Source: UBA117 sp049975245 (GTDB taxonomy: Archaea > Methanobacteriota > Methanobacteria > Methanobacteriales > Methanobacteriaceae). Taken from it: a stretch of DNA of 46,948 bases. The position numbers and the translations under genes are program-made. Below are positions 30,847-39,990 of the stretch, in pieces (positions within the stretch are counted from its first letter, which is position 1; each line of letters opens with the position of its first letter). A model generated the notes under the pieces. It saw nothing but the letters and a program-made list of their open reading frames with translations. It made no database searches and had not been told where the DNA came from. The stretch spans positions 1 to 46,948 of the forward strand of contig JBNGDB010000018.1 of NCBI GenBank assembly GCA_049975245.1, written 5' to 3'.

Positions 30847-30856
30847 CTATAAAATT
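30847..30856 (-). promoter_or_regulatory. TATA box of mcm
   Basis: Minus strand AATTTTATAG lies 23-32 bases before the mcm ATG at 30824, the spacing expected when transcription starts at the first codon. Confidence 0.5.
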
Positions 30857-31039
30857 ATTTCCATATCTCAAATTTTCAGACCCAAATAATATTTAGAAAA
30901 AAGGTTAAGAATAACATAGTATATTAATAATAGTTATAAAAAAATATTAGCACATTTAATAAAATGATATTATACTAAACTTATTGGAACGTACTATAAA
31001 TTATTGTAAGTTTCATAAACAGAGTCTAACAGTGATAAA

Positions 31040-31474
31040 ATGAAAAGATCAAGATTAAATTTATTCAGAGCTACTTCAATGACTATTTCCATTCTAGGAG
31101 TAATCATGATTATCGCCACTGCAGGCATATTCATATATATTGGTATTGAAGCATTATCCTCAGGAGTATCATCCAATGTAGATACTGCGTCTGCATATGA
31201 TGAACTTGCTGTGTTAAAATCTGATTATTCGAGCTTAAAATTGCAATTTGATGGTTTAAAAAGTGATGTGGATAGCAGCAGCGACGAAAATTTAAAGAAA
31301 AAATATATCGAAACAGAACTTCAAATTACAAAAGCAGGATCTGCCATAACAGACCTAGAAAGTGCTTTAGCTTCAGATAAATCTCCTGAAATAATTGAAA
31401 GCAGATTAAATATAGCTAAAAATGAATTGCAATCAGCAAAAACAAGTTTAACTAACTTTAAAGCTTTACTCTAA
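31040..31474 (+). CDS. Membrane-anchored coiled-coil hypothetical protein
   Basis: A 144-residue protein with one N-terminal membrane segment (residues about 13-42, ILGVIMIIATAGIFIYIGIEA core) preceded by basic residues, so the rest is probably outside the cell. The remainder is two or three amphipathic helices with coiled-coil character (EELAVLKSDYSSLKLQF-like, then SAITDLESALASDK). AGTGAT precedes the ATG. It converges with rlmE. Family unknown. Confidence 0.65.
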   Translation: MKRSRLNLFRATSMTISILGVIMIIATAGIFIYIGIEALSSGVSSNVDTASAYDELAVLKSDYSSLKLQFDGLKSDVDSSSDENLKKKYIETELQITKAGSAITDLESALASDKSPEIIESRLNIAKNELQSAKTSLTNFKALL

Positions 31475-31529
31475 ACATTTTTCTCTTTTTATTATTAAAC
31501 TTAGGTGTCCTATTCTAAACTATTAGTTT

Positions 31530-32120
31530 TTATCTGAACCCCCGGGCAATTATATACATTTCTGAACTCTTACGTTTAGAAGACTGAGGTTTAGTAGTTT
31601 TTACTTTTTTGAACCTTTTTTTAATCTGTTGGAGCAATTTATTGAACTCTTCTCCCTGAAAAACCTTTATAATAATATTTCCCCCCGGTTTTAAAATTTC
31701 ATCTGAAAGATCTAAAACATTTTCAGCCAGTTCAATAGACAATAAACGATCTATATCCTTTATTCCAGATAATTTAGGTGAAGCATCAGATATTATGACA
31801 TCAGCATAATTTTGGAGAGTATCATAAATTTTTTGGATGGTTTCTTTCTTGGTAAAGTCCCCCACAATGGATGCAAAGTTATCATTTTCAAATCTTTTAA
31901 TTCGTTGAAGATCCACACCTATTACTAATCCTTCTTCCCCCACTAAATCTAATGCAACTTGCGACCATCCACCAGGTGCTGCACCCAAGTCCAATACTTT
32001 ATCTCCCTTTTTAATAATTCTAAATTTCTTATTCAATTGTAAAAGTTTATATGAGGCCCTGGAACGGTAACTTTCTTTTTTCGCCATTTTATAGTAAGGA
32101 TCTTTGTTTTTTTTATTCAT
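31530..32120 (-). CDS. rlmE: rRNA ribose 2'-O-methyltransferase (RlmE/FtsJ family)
   Basis: A 196-residue SAM-dependent methyltransferase. SYRSRASYKL carries the first catalytic lysine, LDLGAAPGGWSQ the SAM loop, ISDASPKLSG the catalytic aspartate, IIKVFQG the second lysine and SSEMYIIARG the glutamate, completing the KDKE tetrad of RrmJ/FtsJ. It is expected to methylate 23S rRNA in the A-loop. GGAG precedes the ATG, and the gene follows the phosphodiesterase by 3 bases, so the two form an operon. Confidence 0.92.
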   Translation of the reverse strand: MNKKNKDPYYKMAKKESYRSRASYKLLQLNKKFRIIKKGDKVLDLGAAPGGWSQVALDLVGEEGLVIGVDLQRIKRFENDNFASIVGDFTKKETIQKIYDTLQNYADVIISDASPKLSGIKDIDRLLSIELAENVLDLSDEILKPGGNIIIKVFQGEEFNKLLQQIKKRFKKVKTTKPQSSKRKSSEMYIIARGFR

Positions 32121-32123
32121 ATT

Positions 32124-32648
32124 TTACTCCTTATTAAGGAAATTCAGAGCTTTGCACACTGGACTTCCAATTTTCTTAATTTCAGCATTTAATTGGCCAT
32201 CCTCTATATTTATTAACATAACTGAAGGATCAGATAATCGGGGAACAGTAGGGCTGCCTGGATTTAAAAGAATCACATCTTCAAGTTCTTCAATAAATGC
32301 CCAGTGGGTATGTCCACTAATCAATACATCAACACCTAACTCCATTGCAATATATTTTAACTGCTGGGTATCTCCTCTAGGATAAACTTCTCCATGGTTT
32401 AAACCAATTTTAATTGCGTCTACTTGAATTATCTTATTTTCTGGAAGTTTTAAACCATATGATCTATCCATATTACCCCTAACACATTCAGTTGGAGCTA
32501 TTTTATTTAATTCATCTAATATTTGGGGGCTGGTAAGATCACCTGCATGTAAGATCATATCCACCTCTGCGAAAACTTCGTATATGGCATCAGGCAATTT
32601 GCTGGCCCGGTCGGGTATGTGGGTATCTGATATAATTCCGATTAACAT
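32124..32648 (-). CDS. YfcE/MJ0936-type metallophosphoesterase
   Basis: A 174-residue calcineurin-like phosphodiesterase of the compact YfcE group. Metal ligands sit in SDTHIPD, HAGDLTS, GNMD, LNHGE and SGHTHW. These enzymes bind two Mn or Ni ions and hydrolyse model phosphodiesters; the natural substrate is unsettled. I choose ATG 32648, with GGAG seven bases upstream; the GTG at 32660 overlaps that site. Operon with rlmE. Confidence 0.88.
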   Translation of the reverse strand: MLIGIISDTHIPDRASKLPDAIYEVFAEVDMILHAGDLTSPQILDELNKIAPTECVRGNMDRSYGLKLPENKIIQVDAIKIGLNHGEVYPRGDTQQLKYIAMELGVDVLISGHTHWAFIEELEDVILLNPGSPTVPRLSDPSVMLINIEDGQLNAEIKKIGSPVCKALNFLNKE

Positions 32649-32857
32649 TTTTATCTCCACAAAAGATAGTTAAATTTATATTTTTCTAAGATTTTTATCT
32701 ATTCTAGATGAATATACTTTATAAAAATTAATCTAAAAATTTATTTTAAAAAAATTTGAATTCCAAAAAATTTAAATTTAAACATTTTAATAATCATTTT
32801 TTGCGAAAATTCGAGTGAATTTATAAGTAATGGTTAATTATTATATTTTAAAGATTT

Positions 32858-35605
32858 CTATATAATTTTATCATATTTTAAAGGTTTAAATCTAAGTTTG
32901 AAAACAGTGTGGGGTTTCTTCTTCAGGGTTAATTCACCTTCTAATTGTTTTACTAGGGAGTTAATCAATCCCAAACCTAACGTTTTAGCACTTTTTATGT
33001 CTATATCTTCAGGAAAACCTATCCCTTCATCTTTTACTATCAATTCATATTCACTATTGGAGGTATATAGACCAATTTCAATAATACCTGTCCTTTTATG
33101 GGGAAAGGCATGTTTAATACAGTTGGTAACCATTTCATTAATTATCAGGCCTAATGGTATGGCGGTGTTAATATTGAGCTTTATATTTTCTACATCAATT
33201 TTAAGTTTGATAACATTAGTGTCCACCAGATAAGAGGCAAATATTTCAGAAGTTAAACTTTGAATGTATTCCTTCAAATCAATCTTGGAAAAGTCTTGAG
33301 ATTGATACAATTTTTCATGAACAATGGCCATGGATTTAACCCTATTGGTACTTTCATTAAATATTTCACAATTAGGGCCATCACAGTATCCAGCTTGAAG
33401 GTTTAATAAGCTGGAAATTATCTGCATATTATTTTTCACCCGGTGATGAATCTCTTTTAATAGAATATCTTTCTCATTTAAAGATTTCATGATTTGGTTT
33501 TCATAATCTTTTCGTTTGGTAATATCTCTAAAAACTGTCTGAACGGCCCTTTCACCATTGTAAATGAATCCGGTCCCAATAGCTTCCACATCCACTGATG
33601 TTCCATCTGCATTTAAAAACTTTTCTTCAATTAAAGGAACAATCTCATTTTTGTTGTGAACTTTGTTAATCCTTTCTTTAACTAGGTTGTGATAATCTGG
33701 ATGTATAAAATCCATTAAGGGTCTTCCTATAATGTCCTCTTTATTTGAACCTAATATATTGGCTCCTGCATCATTAATAGATATAATCATTCCCTGACTA
33801 TGTATTAAAACGGCTTCAAATGATTGTTTTAATAAGCGCCTGTAGGTTTCTTCGCTTTCTTTAAGTGCCACTTCTGCCTGTTTTTGAGGAGTAATATCTT
33901 CCAGGGTTTCCAATGCACCAATAACTTTACCATTTAGATCTTTTATCGGTGCTGCAGTAAAATAAAGCCATTTACCCTCTTCATTTAGTTGAGGGAAAAA
34001 ATCGGTTGATTCGTAAGCATCGTCCACAAGTTTCGATTTGGAACAACTACCTTCATACCACTTAGAAAGACCATGAAGATCTCCATCAACTAACAGATCA
34101 GCCATTACCGGTCTTTTTTTGTTGTAAAATGCAGACCATTGCTTATCAGTACCTATGATTTCTTCTGCTTTAATTTTAGTATATTTTTCCAATGCTTTGT
34201 TCCAGTGTATCACTTTATGATTATTATCAATAACAAATGCTGGTATGGGCGAACTCTTTAGAATTGCATTTAATTGTCTTTCACTTTCATGCATTGCTTC
34301 TTCTGCTTTCTTTTTTTCATTAATATCAGTAAACATTGCAAAAGAACCATTAAAATTTCCTTCACTGTCTTTCAAAGCAGTGGCAGACACTATCATCCAC
34401 ACTGGATTGCCATTATTATGGAGAAATTTATTCTCATACTCTTGAGAAACTCCCTCACGGCGAAGGTGCATACGTTCCTCATGCTCTTTAAGGTCTTTTT
34501 TAAAAAAGAAATGGTCAACCGGCTTTCCTAGCATTTCATCTACACTATAACCCAGCATATCTGCCATTTTTTTATTAACAAAGGTAGTTATGTACTCTTT
34601 GTCCATGGCCCATATGCCTTCATTGGCAGTCTCCACTATACATCTATATTTTTCTTCACTCTTTTTAAGATTATTTTTCATCTCATCCTTGGCTAACTTA
34701 GTTCTTATTGAGTTAATACCATATACAATATCGCCAGCAAGCTCATTAAGGAGTGCAACTTCTTCTGAATCAAATTTATTAGTTTGAGACGAGCAGATGT
34801 TTAAGGAACCAATAACAGCATTCTCTAAAATTAGGGGAATGCTTATTAAAGATTTATAACCATTTTCCAGGGCATGGATTACCCATTCTTCATTAAAGGA
34901 TTCTTTGGATATATCTTGACAGATAACTGTTTGACTGTTTTTGATATTAGATACTACGGGATAGTTTTCATGTGAAGTTTCAGAAATTTTTAAGTGATTG
35001 AATTCAGGGTATACCTTGATGTTGGGATATTTGGCCATGGTGGATAATTTTTTAAAATTATTATTTTCAACATAATTTATCCAGGTAGCAAGGTATTTTC
35101 CTCGGGTGACAATAATTTCACAAACTTTACTAAGAAGTTCATATTCGTCATCTGTTCGGATTATTTCTTGATTACAATCACTTAAAACTCTTAGAGATTG
35201 GTTAAGTTTTTTTAATTTTTTTTCGGTGTCATGTTTGTATAAGGCCATTTCCATTGAAAATTTTAGGTCCTTATCATCAATTGGTTTTAGAATGTAACCA
35301 TATGGAGCGGTATCTTTGGCTCTTTCCAATGTTTTTTCGTCAGAATGAGCAGTAATATAAATAATGGGAATATCTAAAGTTTGATTAATTATTTCGGAGG
35401 CTTCAATACCATCCATATCTCCTTTTAAAACAATATCCATTAAAATTAGATCCGGGTTTAGTTTTAATGCTATTTCTATAGCCTCTTTACCATAACTTAC
35501 TGGTTCTGGAGTTTCATATCCCCAAATAATTAGTTTTCTCTTTAATTCTAAGGCGGTAATGCTTTCGTCTTCCACAATTAAAACTTTTTTTGACATTTTA
35601 TCCAC
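32858..35605 (-). CDS. Hybrid sensor: REC-GAF-PAS-PAS-PAS-HisKA_2 histidine kinase
   Basis: A 915-residue soluble kinase. Residues 1-125: receiver with intact VVEDES-like acid pair, D in LILMDIVLKGDMDG and K in ILKPID. Residues about 150-305: GAF. Three PAS domains follow (about 315-440, 445-575, 580-700). The end is a HisKA_2/HWE-like dimerisation region (phospho-histidine in EIHHRVKNNMQIIS) and HATPase (NEMVTNCIKHAF, DEGIGFP, GLGLINSL). No membrane segment, so it senses a cytoplasmic signal. AAAGG lies five bases before the GTG start; ATG 35596 is an alternative. Its receiver resembles those at 15.9 and 23.6 kb. Confidence 0.9.
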   Translation of the reverse strand: MDKMSKKVLIVEDESITALELKRKLIIWGYETPEPVSYGKEAIEIALKLNPDLILMDIVLKGDMDGIEASEIINQTLDIPIIYITAHSDEKTLERAKDTAPYGYILKPIDDKDLKFSMEMALYKHDTEKKLKKLNQSLRVLSDCNQEIIRTDDEYELLSKVCEIIVTRGKYLATWINYVENNNFKKLSTMAKYPNIKVYPEFNHLKISETSHENYPVVSNIKNSQTVICQDISKESFNEEWVIHALENGYKSLISIPLILENAVIGSLNICSSQTNKFDSEEVALLNELAGDIVYGINSIRTKLAKDEMKNNLKKSEEKYRCIVETANEGIWAMDKEYITTFVNKKMADMLGYSVDEMLGKPVDHFFFKKDLKEHEERMHLRREGVSQEYENKFLHNNGNPVWMIVSATALKDSEGNFNGSFAMFTDINEKKKAEEAMHESERQLNAILKSSPIPAFVIDNNHKVIHWNKALEKYTKIKAEEIIGTDKQWSAFYNKKRPVMADLLVDGDLHGLSKWYEGSCSKSKLVDDAYESTDFFPQLNEEGKWLYFTAAPIKDLNGKVIGALETLEDITPQKQAEVALKESEETYRRLLKQSFEAVLIHSQGMIISINDAGANILGSNKEDIIGRPLMDFIHPDYHNLVKERINKVHNKNEIVPLIEEKFLNADGTSVDVEAIGTGFIYNGERAVQTVFRDITKRKDYENQIMKSLNEKDILLKEIHHRVKNNMQIISSLLNLQAGYCDGPNCEIFNESTNRVKSMAIVHEKLYQSQDFSKIDLKEYIQSLTSEIFASYLVDTNVIKLKIDVENIKLNINTAIPLGLIINEMVTNCIKHAFPHKRTGIIEIGLYTSNSEYELIVKDEGIGFPEDIDIKSAKTLGLGLINSLVKQLEGELTLKKKPHTVFKLRFKPLKYDKII

Positions 35606-35716
35606 ATTAACCTTTCAAATTAACATTATTACTAATATTTCGAAATTATATACTATTAATATATAGTTCAAACAAGTTTGAAATTCAAGATAATCTTAAC
35701 TAAATTCAAAATGATC

Positions 35717-36574
35717 TTAACTATTTTTTAGTTTCACCAGTTCTATTTCTACCTGGGGATTCCCATCAAAAATCATGGGATGTTGTGAATCTCCAAAAAA
35801 GTCGCAGTTTTTAATAGTTAACGGGCGGGCGTAAATAAATGCTTCTTCTATAGATATCCAACCATCCTGGTCCCTATCTGCTTCTGGTTTGGTGAAGGCT
35901 TCCAATAGGAAATAGGTAAAAACTCCCCCTCCTAACTCTTCATCACCAACTGATGATTCATTTTCTTCACATGAAGCTAATATAACATATCTATTAGAAA
36001 AAGTGTTGTTAGCTGTTAAATCTTCAATCATTCCTCCGCTGTTACAGGAGTCAAATATGAAAACTAAATTCTTTGCATTGATATTTTTTACCAGAGATTG
36101 AAATTCCTTACCTGAAAGTGAATTTGCATGGTCAGATGTTTCGTCGTAGGGACAGAGGATATACTGATATTCAGATTTTCCATTTTCAGAAGTTTTTATC
36201 CGGTCACCATGTCCACTGTAATAAATCATTAAAAGGTCATTCGGAGAAACAGCTTTAGAATAACTTTTTAAATCATTTTTTATCTGAGCATTTTTTGCTT
36301 CAGAATCTACTAATAAACGGGTGTTATTCGTTTTAAATTTGGCAGATTCAACAAGGAAAGATTTAATCTTAACCGCATCTTTTGAACCTAATGTAAATCC
36401 TTGATAATCATCTTGATATTGTGAAATTCCTATTATATAGACATATTTTTGGGAAGGTGCTGATAGTTTAACGTAGATATCATTATGGATATTTTCGGAT
36501 ATTAAAATCCCAACTAATCCAATAATAATTATCAAAATCGTCAAAATAATTATTATTTTCAGGGTTCTGGACAA
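35717..36574 (-). CDS. Membrane-anchored caspase-like (C14) protease with EF-hand
   Basis: A 285-residue caspase-fold peptidase. One N-terminal membrane helix (residues about 5-27) suggests that the catalytic domain faces outward. The catalytic dyad is His122 in MIYYSGHGD and Cys177 in FDSCNSGG, as in metacaspase/orthocaspase proteins. Residues 233-244 (D-x-D-x-D-G-x-I-x3-E) form a complete EF-hand calcium loop. I start at TTG 36574, with AGGTGTGAT just upstream; a GTG at 36580 overlaps that site. No substrate is evident. It lies 112 bases upstream of, and in the same direction as, the kinase at 32.9-35.6 kb. Confidence 0.85.
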   Translation of the reverse strand: MSRTLKIIIILTILIIIIGLVGILISENIHNDIYVKLSAPSQKYVYIIGISQYQDDYQGFTLGSKDAVKIKSFLVESAKFKTNNTRLLVDSEAKNAQIKNDLKSYSKAVSPNDLLMIYYSGHGDRIKTSENGKSEYQYILCPYDETSDHANSLSGKEFQSLVKNINAKNLVFIFDSCNSGGMIEDLTANNTFSNRYVILASCEENESSVGDEELGGGVFTYFLLEAFTKPEADRDQDGWISIEEAFIYARPLTIKNCDFFGDSQHPMIFDGNPQVEIELVKLKNS

Positions 36575-36949
36575 TATCACACCTTAAATTATTTTTATTT
36601 ACTGCAATTCTTTGATATATTAATATCTATACTATCTATGTAAAATCTACATTATAATTATTTTCTTTAAATAATAAAACTGATAATAACTATTAAAAAT
36701 AAATAAAAAGCTGTTTTGGTAGTTTATTTCAACATTATATTAATTTAGGAACTTATTAATCATAGCGGGTTTTCTTGGTTTGGAATGATCAGGTTATTTA
36801 GTAAAAAATTATGAGTTAAAAATGGAAGCCATTTTTTTATAATTTATAATTAGATTAAGTGCAGTATGTGATGGCCATAATTTATGTATAGTTAAAAACT
36901 TATATCTCAAAAAATAAAATTAATATAAAGTTTTTAGGGGAGTGATTAA
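36575..36949. other. Intergenic, divergent promoters
   Basis: About 375 AT-rich bases between the divergent protease and PsbP-like genes. The only clear element is GGGGAGTGAT at 36937-36947, the ribosome binding site of the rightward gene. No ORF, repeat or RNA seen. Confidence 0.5.
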
Positions 36950-37468
36950 TTGGAAAAAGAAGATCTTATTCTGCCGGCTATATTAATACTGGTATTTCTG
37001 ATTTTAATTGTCGCCATTTTTTCGTTTTCAGGAAATAATACATTCCAAACCGGAAATGTTTATTTTGAATATCCAAATAATTGGGCACAGGATCATGTAG
37101 TTGGAAATTTCAGTAACAGTTCTATTTATTCGGAAGTTACACTAACTGCCAGTTTCAATGACGATGCTGGTCAAACACAAACAGCTTATATAATATTTAT
37201 AATGCAAAAAAGGACCGAAGGTTTGATTAACATACCAAGCACTAATTCAATCCTGATGAATACCACCAATTCCAGCGTATCCTCCGTAAGTGTGGGAAAC
37301 TTCCAAGCAAGTCAAATAGGTAATATAGGCAATGATATTGCCCAAAAACTTACAATAATACAGACCAGTAGCCACTACTATGTTGTAGAATATATAACTC
37401 CATCATTCGCATTTAACCAGACAGAAAATGCATATAACCAGATTTTAGAAACTATTAGGATCTCCTGA
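36950..37468 (+). CDS. Membrane-anchored PsbP-like protein
   Basis: A 172-residue protein with an N-terminal membrane helix (residues about 7-27) and an extracellular domain that resembles PsbP-type proteins of methanogens (GNVYFEYPNNWAQ start, alternating strands, closing with a YNQILETIRIS helix). Several N-x-S/T sites fit an exported archaeal protein. The TTG start is supported by GGGGAGTGAT three bases upstream. Function unknown; the domain call is by pattern only. Confidence 0.65.
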   Translation: MEKEDLILPAILILVFLILIVAIFSFSGNNTFQTGNVYFEYPNNWAQDHVVGNFSNSSIYSEVTLTASFNDDAGQTQTAYIIFIMQKRTEGLINIPSTNSILMNTTNSSVSSVSVGNFQASQIGNIGNDIAQKLTIIQTSSHYYVVEYITPSFAFNQTENAYNQILETIRIS

Positions 37469-37528
37469 TCCTATTTTTTTTATTAAATTCTTAAGTTCAT
37501 TTAATATCTAACAAGAGCAACAGGTAAT

Positions 37529-39001
37529 ATGTCTGTGAATGAGAGTTCTGCAACCCTAATTTTTCCCAATCAATTATTTAAAAGTCACCCCGGATTTTAT
37601 AAGACTAATAACGTATTTCTTATAGAAGAACAGCTATTTTTTGGCGATTATAAGTATTATATAAAATTTCATAAGAAAAAATTGGTTCTGCACCGGGCCT
37701 CCATGAGAGCCTTTTTTGATTATTTAGAATCAGAAAATTTTCAAGTAGAATACATTGAACATGCTAAAGATTCTAAGATGAAATATTTATTTGATAAATT
37801 AAAGGAAAAATCCATAAAACGGATCTATTATGCCGATTTAGTGGATTATGCTCTGGAGCATAGAATTAAGAAAATTGCTAAATCTCACCAAATAGAAATT
37901 GTAGAAATGGACAGCCCCGGATTTTTAAATTCCAAAATATCCATATTAGAATATTTTAAAGATAAAAAACGATATTTCATGACCTCATTTTATATCAAAC
38001 AGCGAAAAAAGAGGGATATACTGGTAGAGGACAGCAAACCTATGGGTGGAAAGTGGAGTTTTGACCCGGCAAATCGAAAAAAACTCCCAAAAGGTATAAA
38101 AATACCGTTAATTAAGAAAATCCCCGAAAATAAGTATATTAATGAGGCTCAAAAGTATGTAGAAAAAAATTTTCCGGATAACCCGGGAAATGTTAAATTT
38201 TTTTATCCAGTAACCCATGATGAAACCGTGTTCTGGTTTGATGATTTCCTTAAAAATCGTTTCCATAATTTTGGTGATTATGAAGATGCAATTAGTGAGG
38301 ATGAACCATTTCTATTTCACTCAATCATATCCCCTCTCCTTAATATAGGCTTAATTACTCCTCAAGAGATAATAGAAAAGATTTTAAAAACCCATCATAT
38401 TAATTTAAATTCAAAAGAAGGATATATCCGGCAGATCATAGGTTGGAGAGAATTTATGAGGGCCATCTATTTATTGGAAGGTCCTAGGCAGAGGACAACT
38501 AATTATCTTAACCATGAAAGGGCCATTAATTCCAATCTATATTGGGGCAAGACAGGACTACATCCCTACGATAAGGTGGTTCAAAGAGTTATAAAACTGG
38601 GTTACGCCCATCATATTGAGAGATTGATGATACTGGGAAATCTGATGCTTTTAATGGATATTCTTCCAGATCATGTTTATAAATGGTTCATGGAGATGTT
38701 TATAGATTCTTATGACTGGGTAATGGTCCCCAATGTGTATGGTATGAGTCAGTATTCCGACGGTGGTCTTATTACCACTAAACCCTATTTTAGTTCTTCT
38801 AATTATATTAAAAAAATGAGTAACTTCAAACACGGAGATTGGGAAGAAGTATGGGACGGATTATTTTGGCGTTTTGTTTATAAGAATCAGGAAATTTTAA
38901 AAAATAATCCCAGATTGAGAGTTATTCTGAAAGGACTGGAAAAAAAGGAAAAAATAGAGCATCACCTCCAGGTTGCTTCGGACTTTCTGGAAAAATTTTA
39001 A
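37529..39001 (+). CDS. Photolyase/cryptochrome-family protein (FeS-BCP-like) lacking cluster cysteines
   Basis: A 490-residue member of the deoxyribodipyrimidine photolyase-related group (relatives of prokaryotic (6-4) photolyases). The N-terminal Rossmann domain begins LIFPNQLF; the FAD-binding helical half has IIGWREFMR, LGYAHHIERLMILGNLMLL and VMVPNVYGMSQYSDGG, all typical. Relatives bind a [4Fe-4S] cluster through four cysteines, but this protein has no cysteine at all, including the segment after MSNF where the cluster loop should be. It may be a cluster-free DNA repair enzyme or photoreceptor. AGGTAAT precedes the ATG. Confidence 0.88.
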   Translation: MSVNESSATLIFPNQLFKSHPGFYKTNNVFLIEEQLFFGDYKYYIKFHKKKLVLHRASMRAFFDYLESENFQVEYIEHAKDSKMKYLFDKLKEKSIKRIYYADLVDYALEHRIKKIAKSHQIEIVEMDSPGFLNSKISILEYFKDKKRYFMTSFYIKQRKKRDILVEDSKPMGGKWSFDPANRKKLPKGIKIPLIKKIPENKYINEAQKYVEKNFPDNPGNVKFFYPVTHDETVFWFDDFLKNRFHNFGDYEDAISEDEPFLFHSIISPLLNIGLITPQEIIEKILKTHHINLNSKEGYIRQIIGWREFMRAIYLLEGPRQRTTNYLNHERAINSNLYWGKTGLHPYDKVVQRVIKLGYAHHIERLMILGNLMLLMDILPDHVYKWFMEMFIDSYDWVMVPNVYGMSQYSDGGLITTKPYFSSSNYIKKMSNFKHGDWEEVWDGLFWRFVYKNQEILKNNPRLRVILKGLEKKEKIEHHLQVASDFLEKF

Positions 39002-39245
39002 TTAATTTATTTAAACTATATTCACATCTTTTTCTAGTAATCTAAAAAATGAAATCCAATGCATTACATATCTTATACCTGGAATTAAAATTTTAATCAT
39101 GATTACTCTTTAGAGATAGGTTTAAATATGAGTTGTAACTACACTAAATTACTTCATTTATTAGAAAATTCATTATAATATTACTTTATTAATAATTTTT
39201 ATTTAAATTAAAAATTTTATAACCAACAAAATTAAAAGGATTTAC

Positions 39246-39845
39246 ATGAAAAACGTTATAAAACTACTTATTTTACTGGTATTCATAGTATTAACCCAGG
39301 CAAGTCCTGCAACAGCATGGTCGGTAACTACTCACCACGATATTGCTCGTGAAATTTATTATTCACTTCCCGCTGATGCTCAGAAAAATCTGAGCTTGGA
39401 TAGGATGATAGATGGTTCTGATGATCCAGATCTTAAATTTATGGATTTTAAATATCATCACTACCCTGCAACAACTATTAAGGCTGATGAATGGTTAGAT
39501 AAAGGAGAAAAACATTATAAAAATGGGGAATATGATGAAGCCAGTTATTGTTTTGGGGTGGCATCTCACTACATTTCTGACAGCTTCTGCGCCCCTCACT
39601 GTGTTAAGGATGAAGATGATGTATTAAAAATTAATCATCAAATTTATGAATTAAGGGCTATGCTATTAGATCCAGAAGTATCTTACATGGAAGGAAATAT
39701 TGTGGACAGAATGCATAAAGGGAAATCTTCTGGTGAAGATAATTGGGATGAATGGAATAAATCTGGTAATAATATATTAATTCAAACCGATTTGAACCAT
39801 GCAGCCAGTGCAGCTTATTCTGAGGTATTTAAAAGGATCAACTAA
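39246..39845 (+). CDS. Secreted zinc-dependent phospholipase C/S1-P1 nuclease-like protein
   Basis: A 199-residue secreted protein. A signal peptide (residues 1-24, cleavage after ATA) leaves Trp25 as the new N-terminus, which in this family binds zinc with its free amino group. Further ligand patterns are HH at 30-31, HH in FKYHHYP, HYISD-x6-H (HxxxD then H) and NHQIYE (HxxxE), matching the three-zinc site of phospholipase C and P1 nuclease. So a secreted phosphodiesterase is likely; whether it acts on lipids or nucleic acids is open. AAAGGA precedes the ATG. Confidence 0.82.
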   Translation: MKNVIKLLILLVFIVLTQASPATAWSVTTHHDIAREIYYSLPADAQKNLSLDRMIDGSDDPDLKFMDFKYHHYPATTIKADEWLDKGEKHYKNGEYDEASYCFGVASHYISDSFCAPHCVKDEDDVLKINHQIYELRAMLLDPEVSYMEGNIVDRMHKGKSSGEDNWDEWNKSGNNILIQTDLNHAASAAYSEVFKRIN

Positions 39846-39990
39846 TCTTTTATTTTTTTTATTGTTCATTTAAATTTTCATAATTAAAATCTAATTTTTA
39901 AAGTTTTTTAACACCCCTAAATTTTTCATAAGAAATATATTAATTAAAAACATAATTTAATCATACATACTTAAACTATGGGGGAATAAA

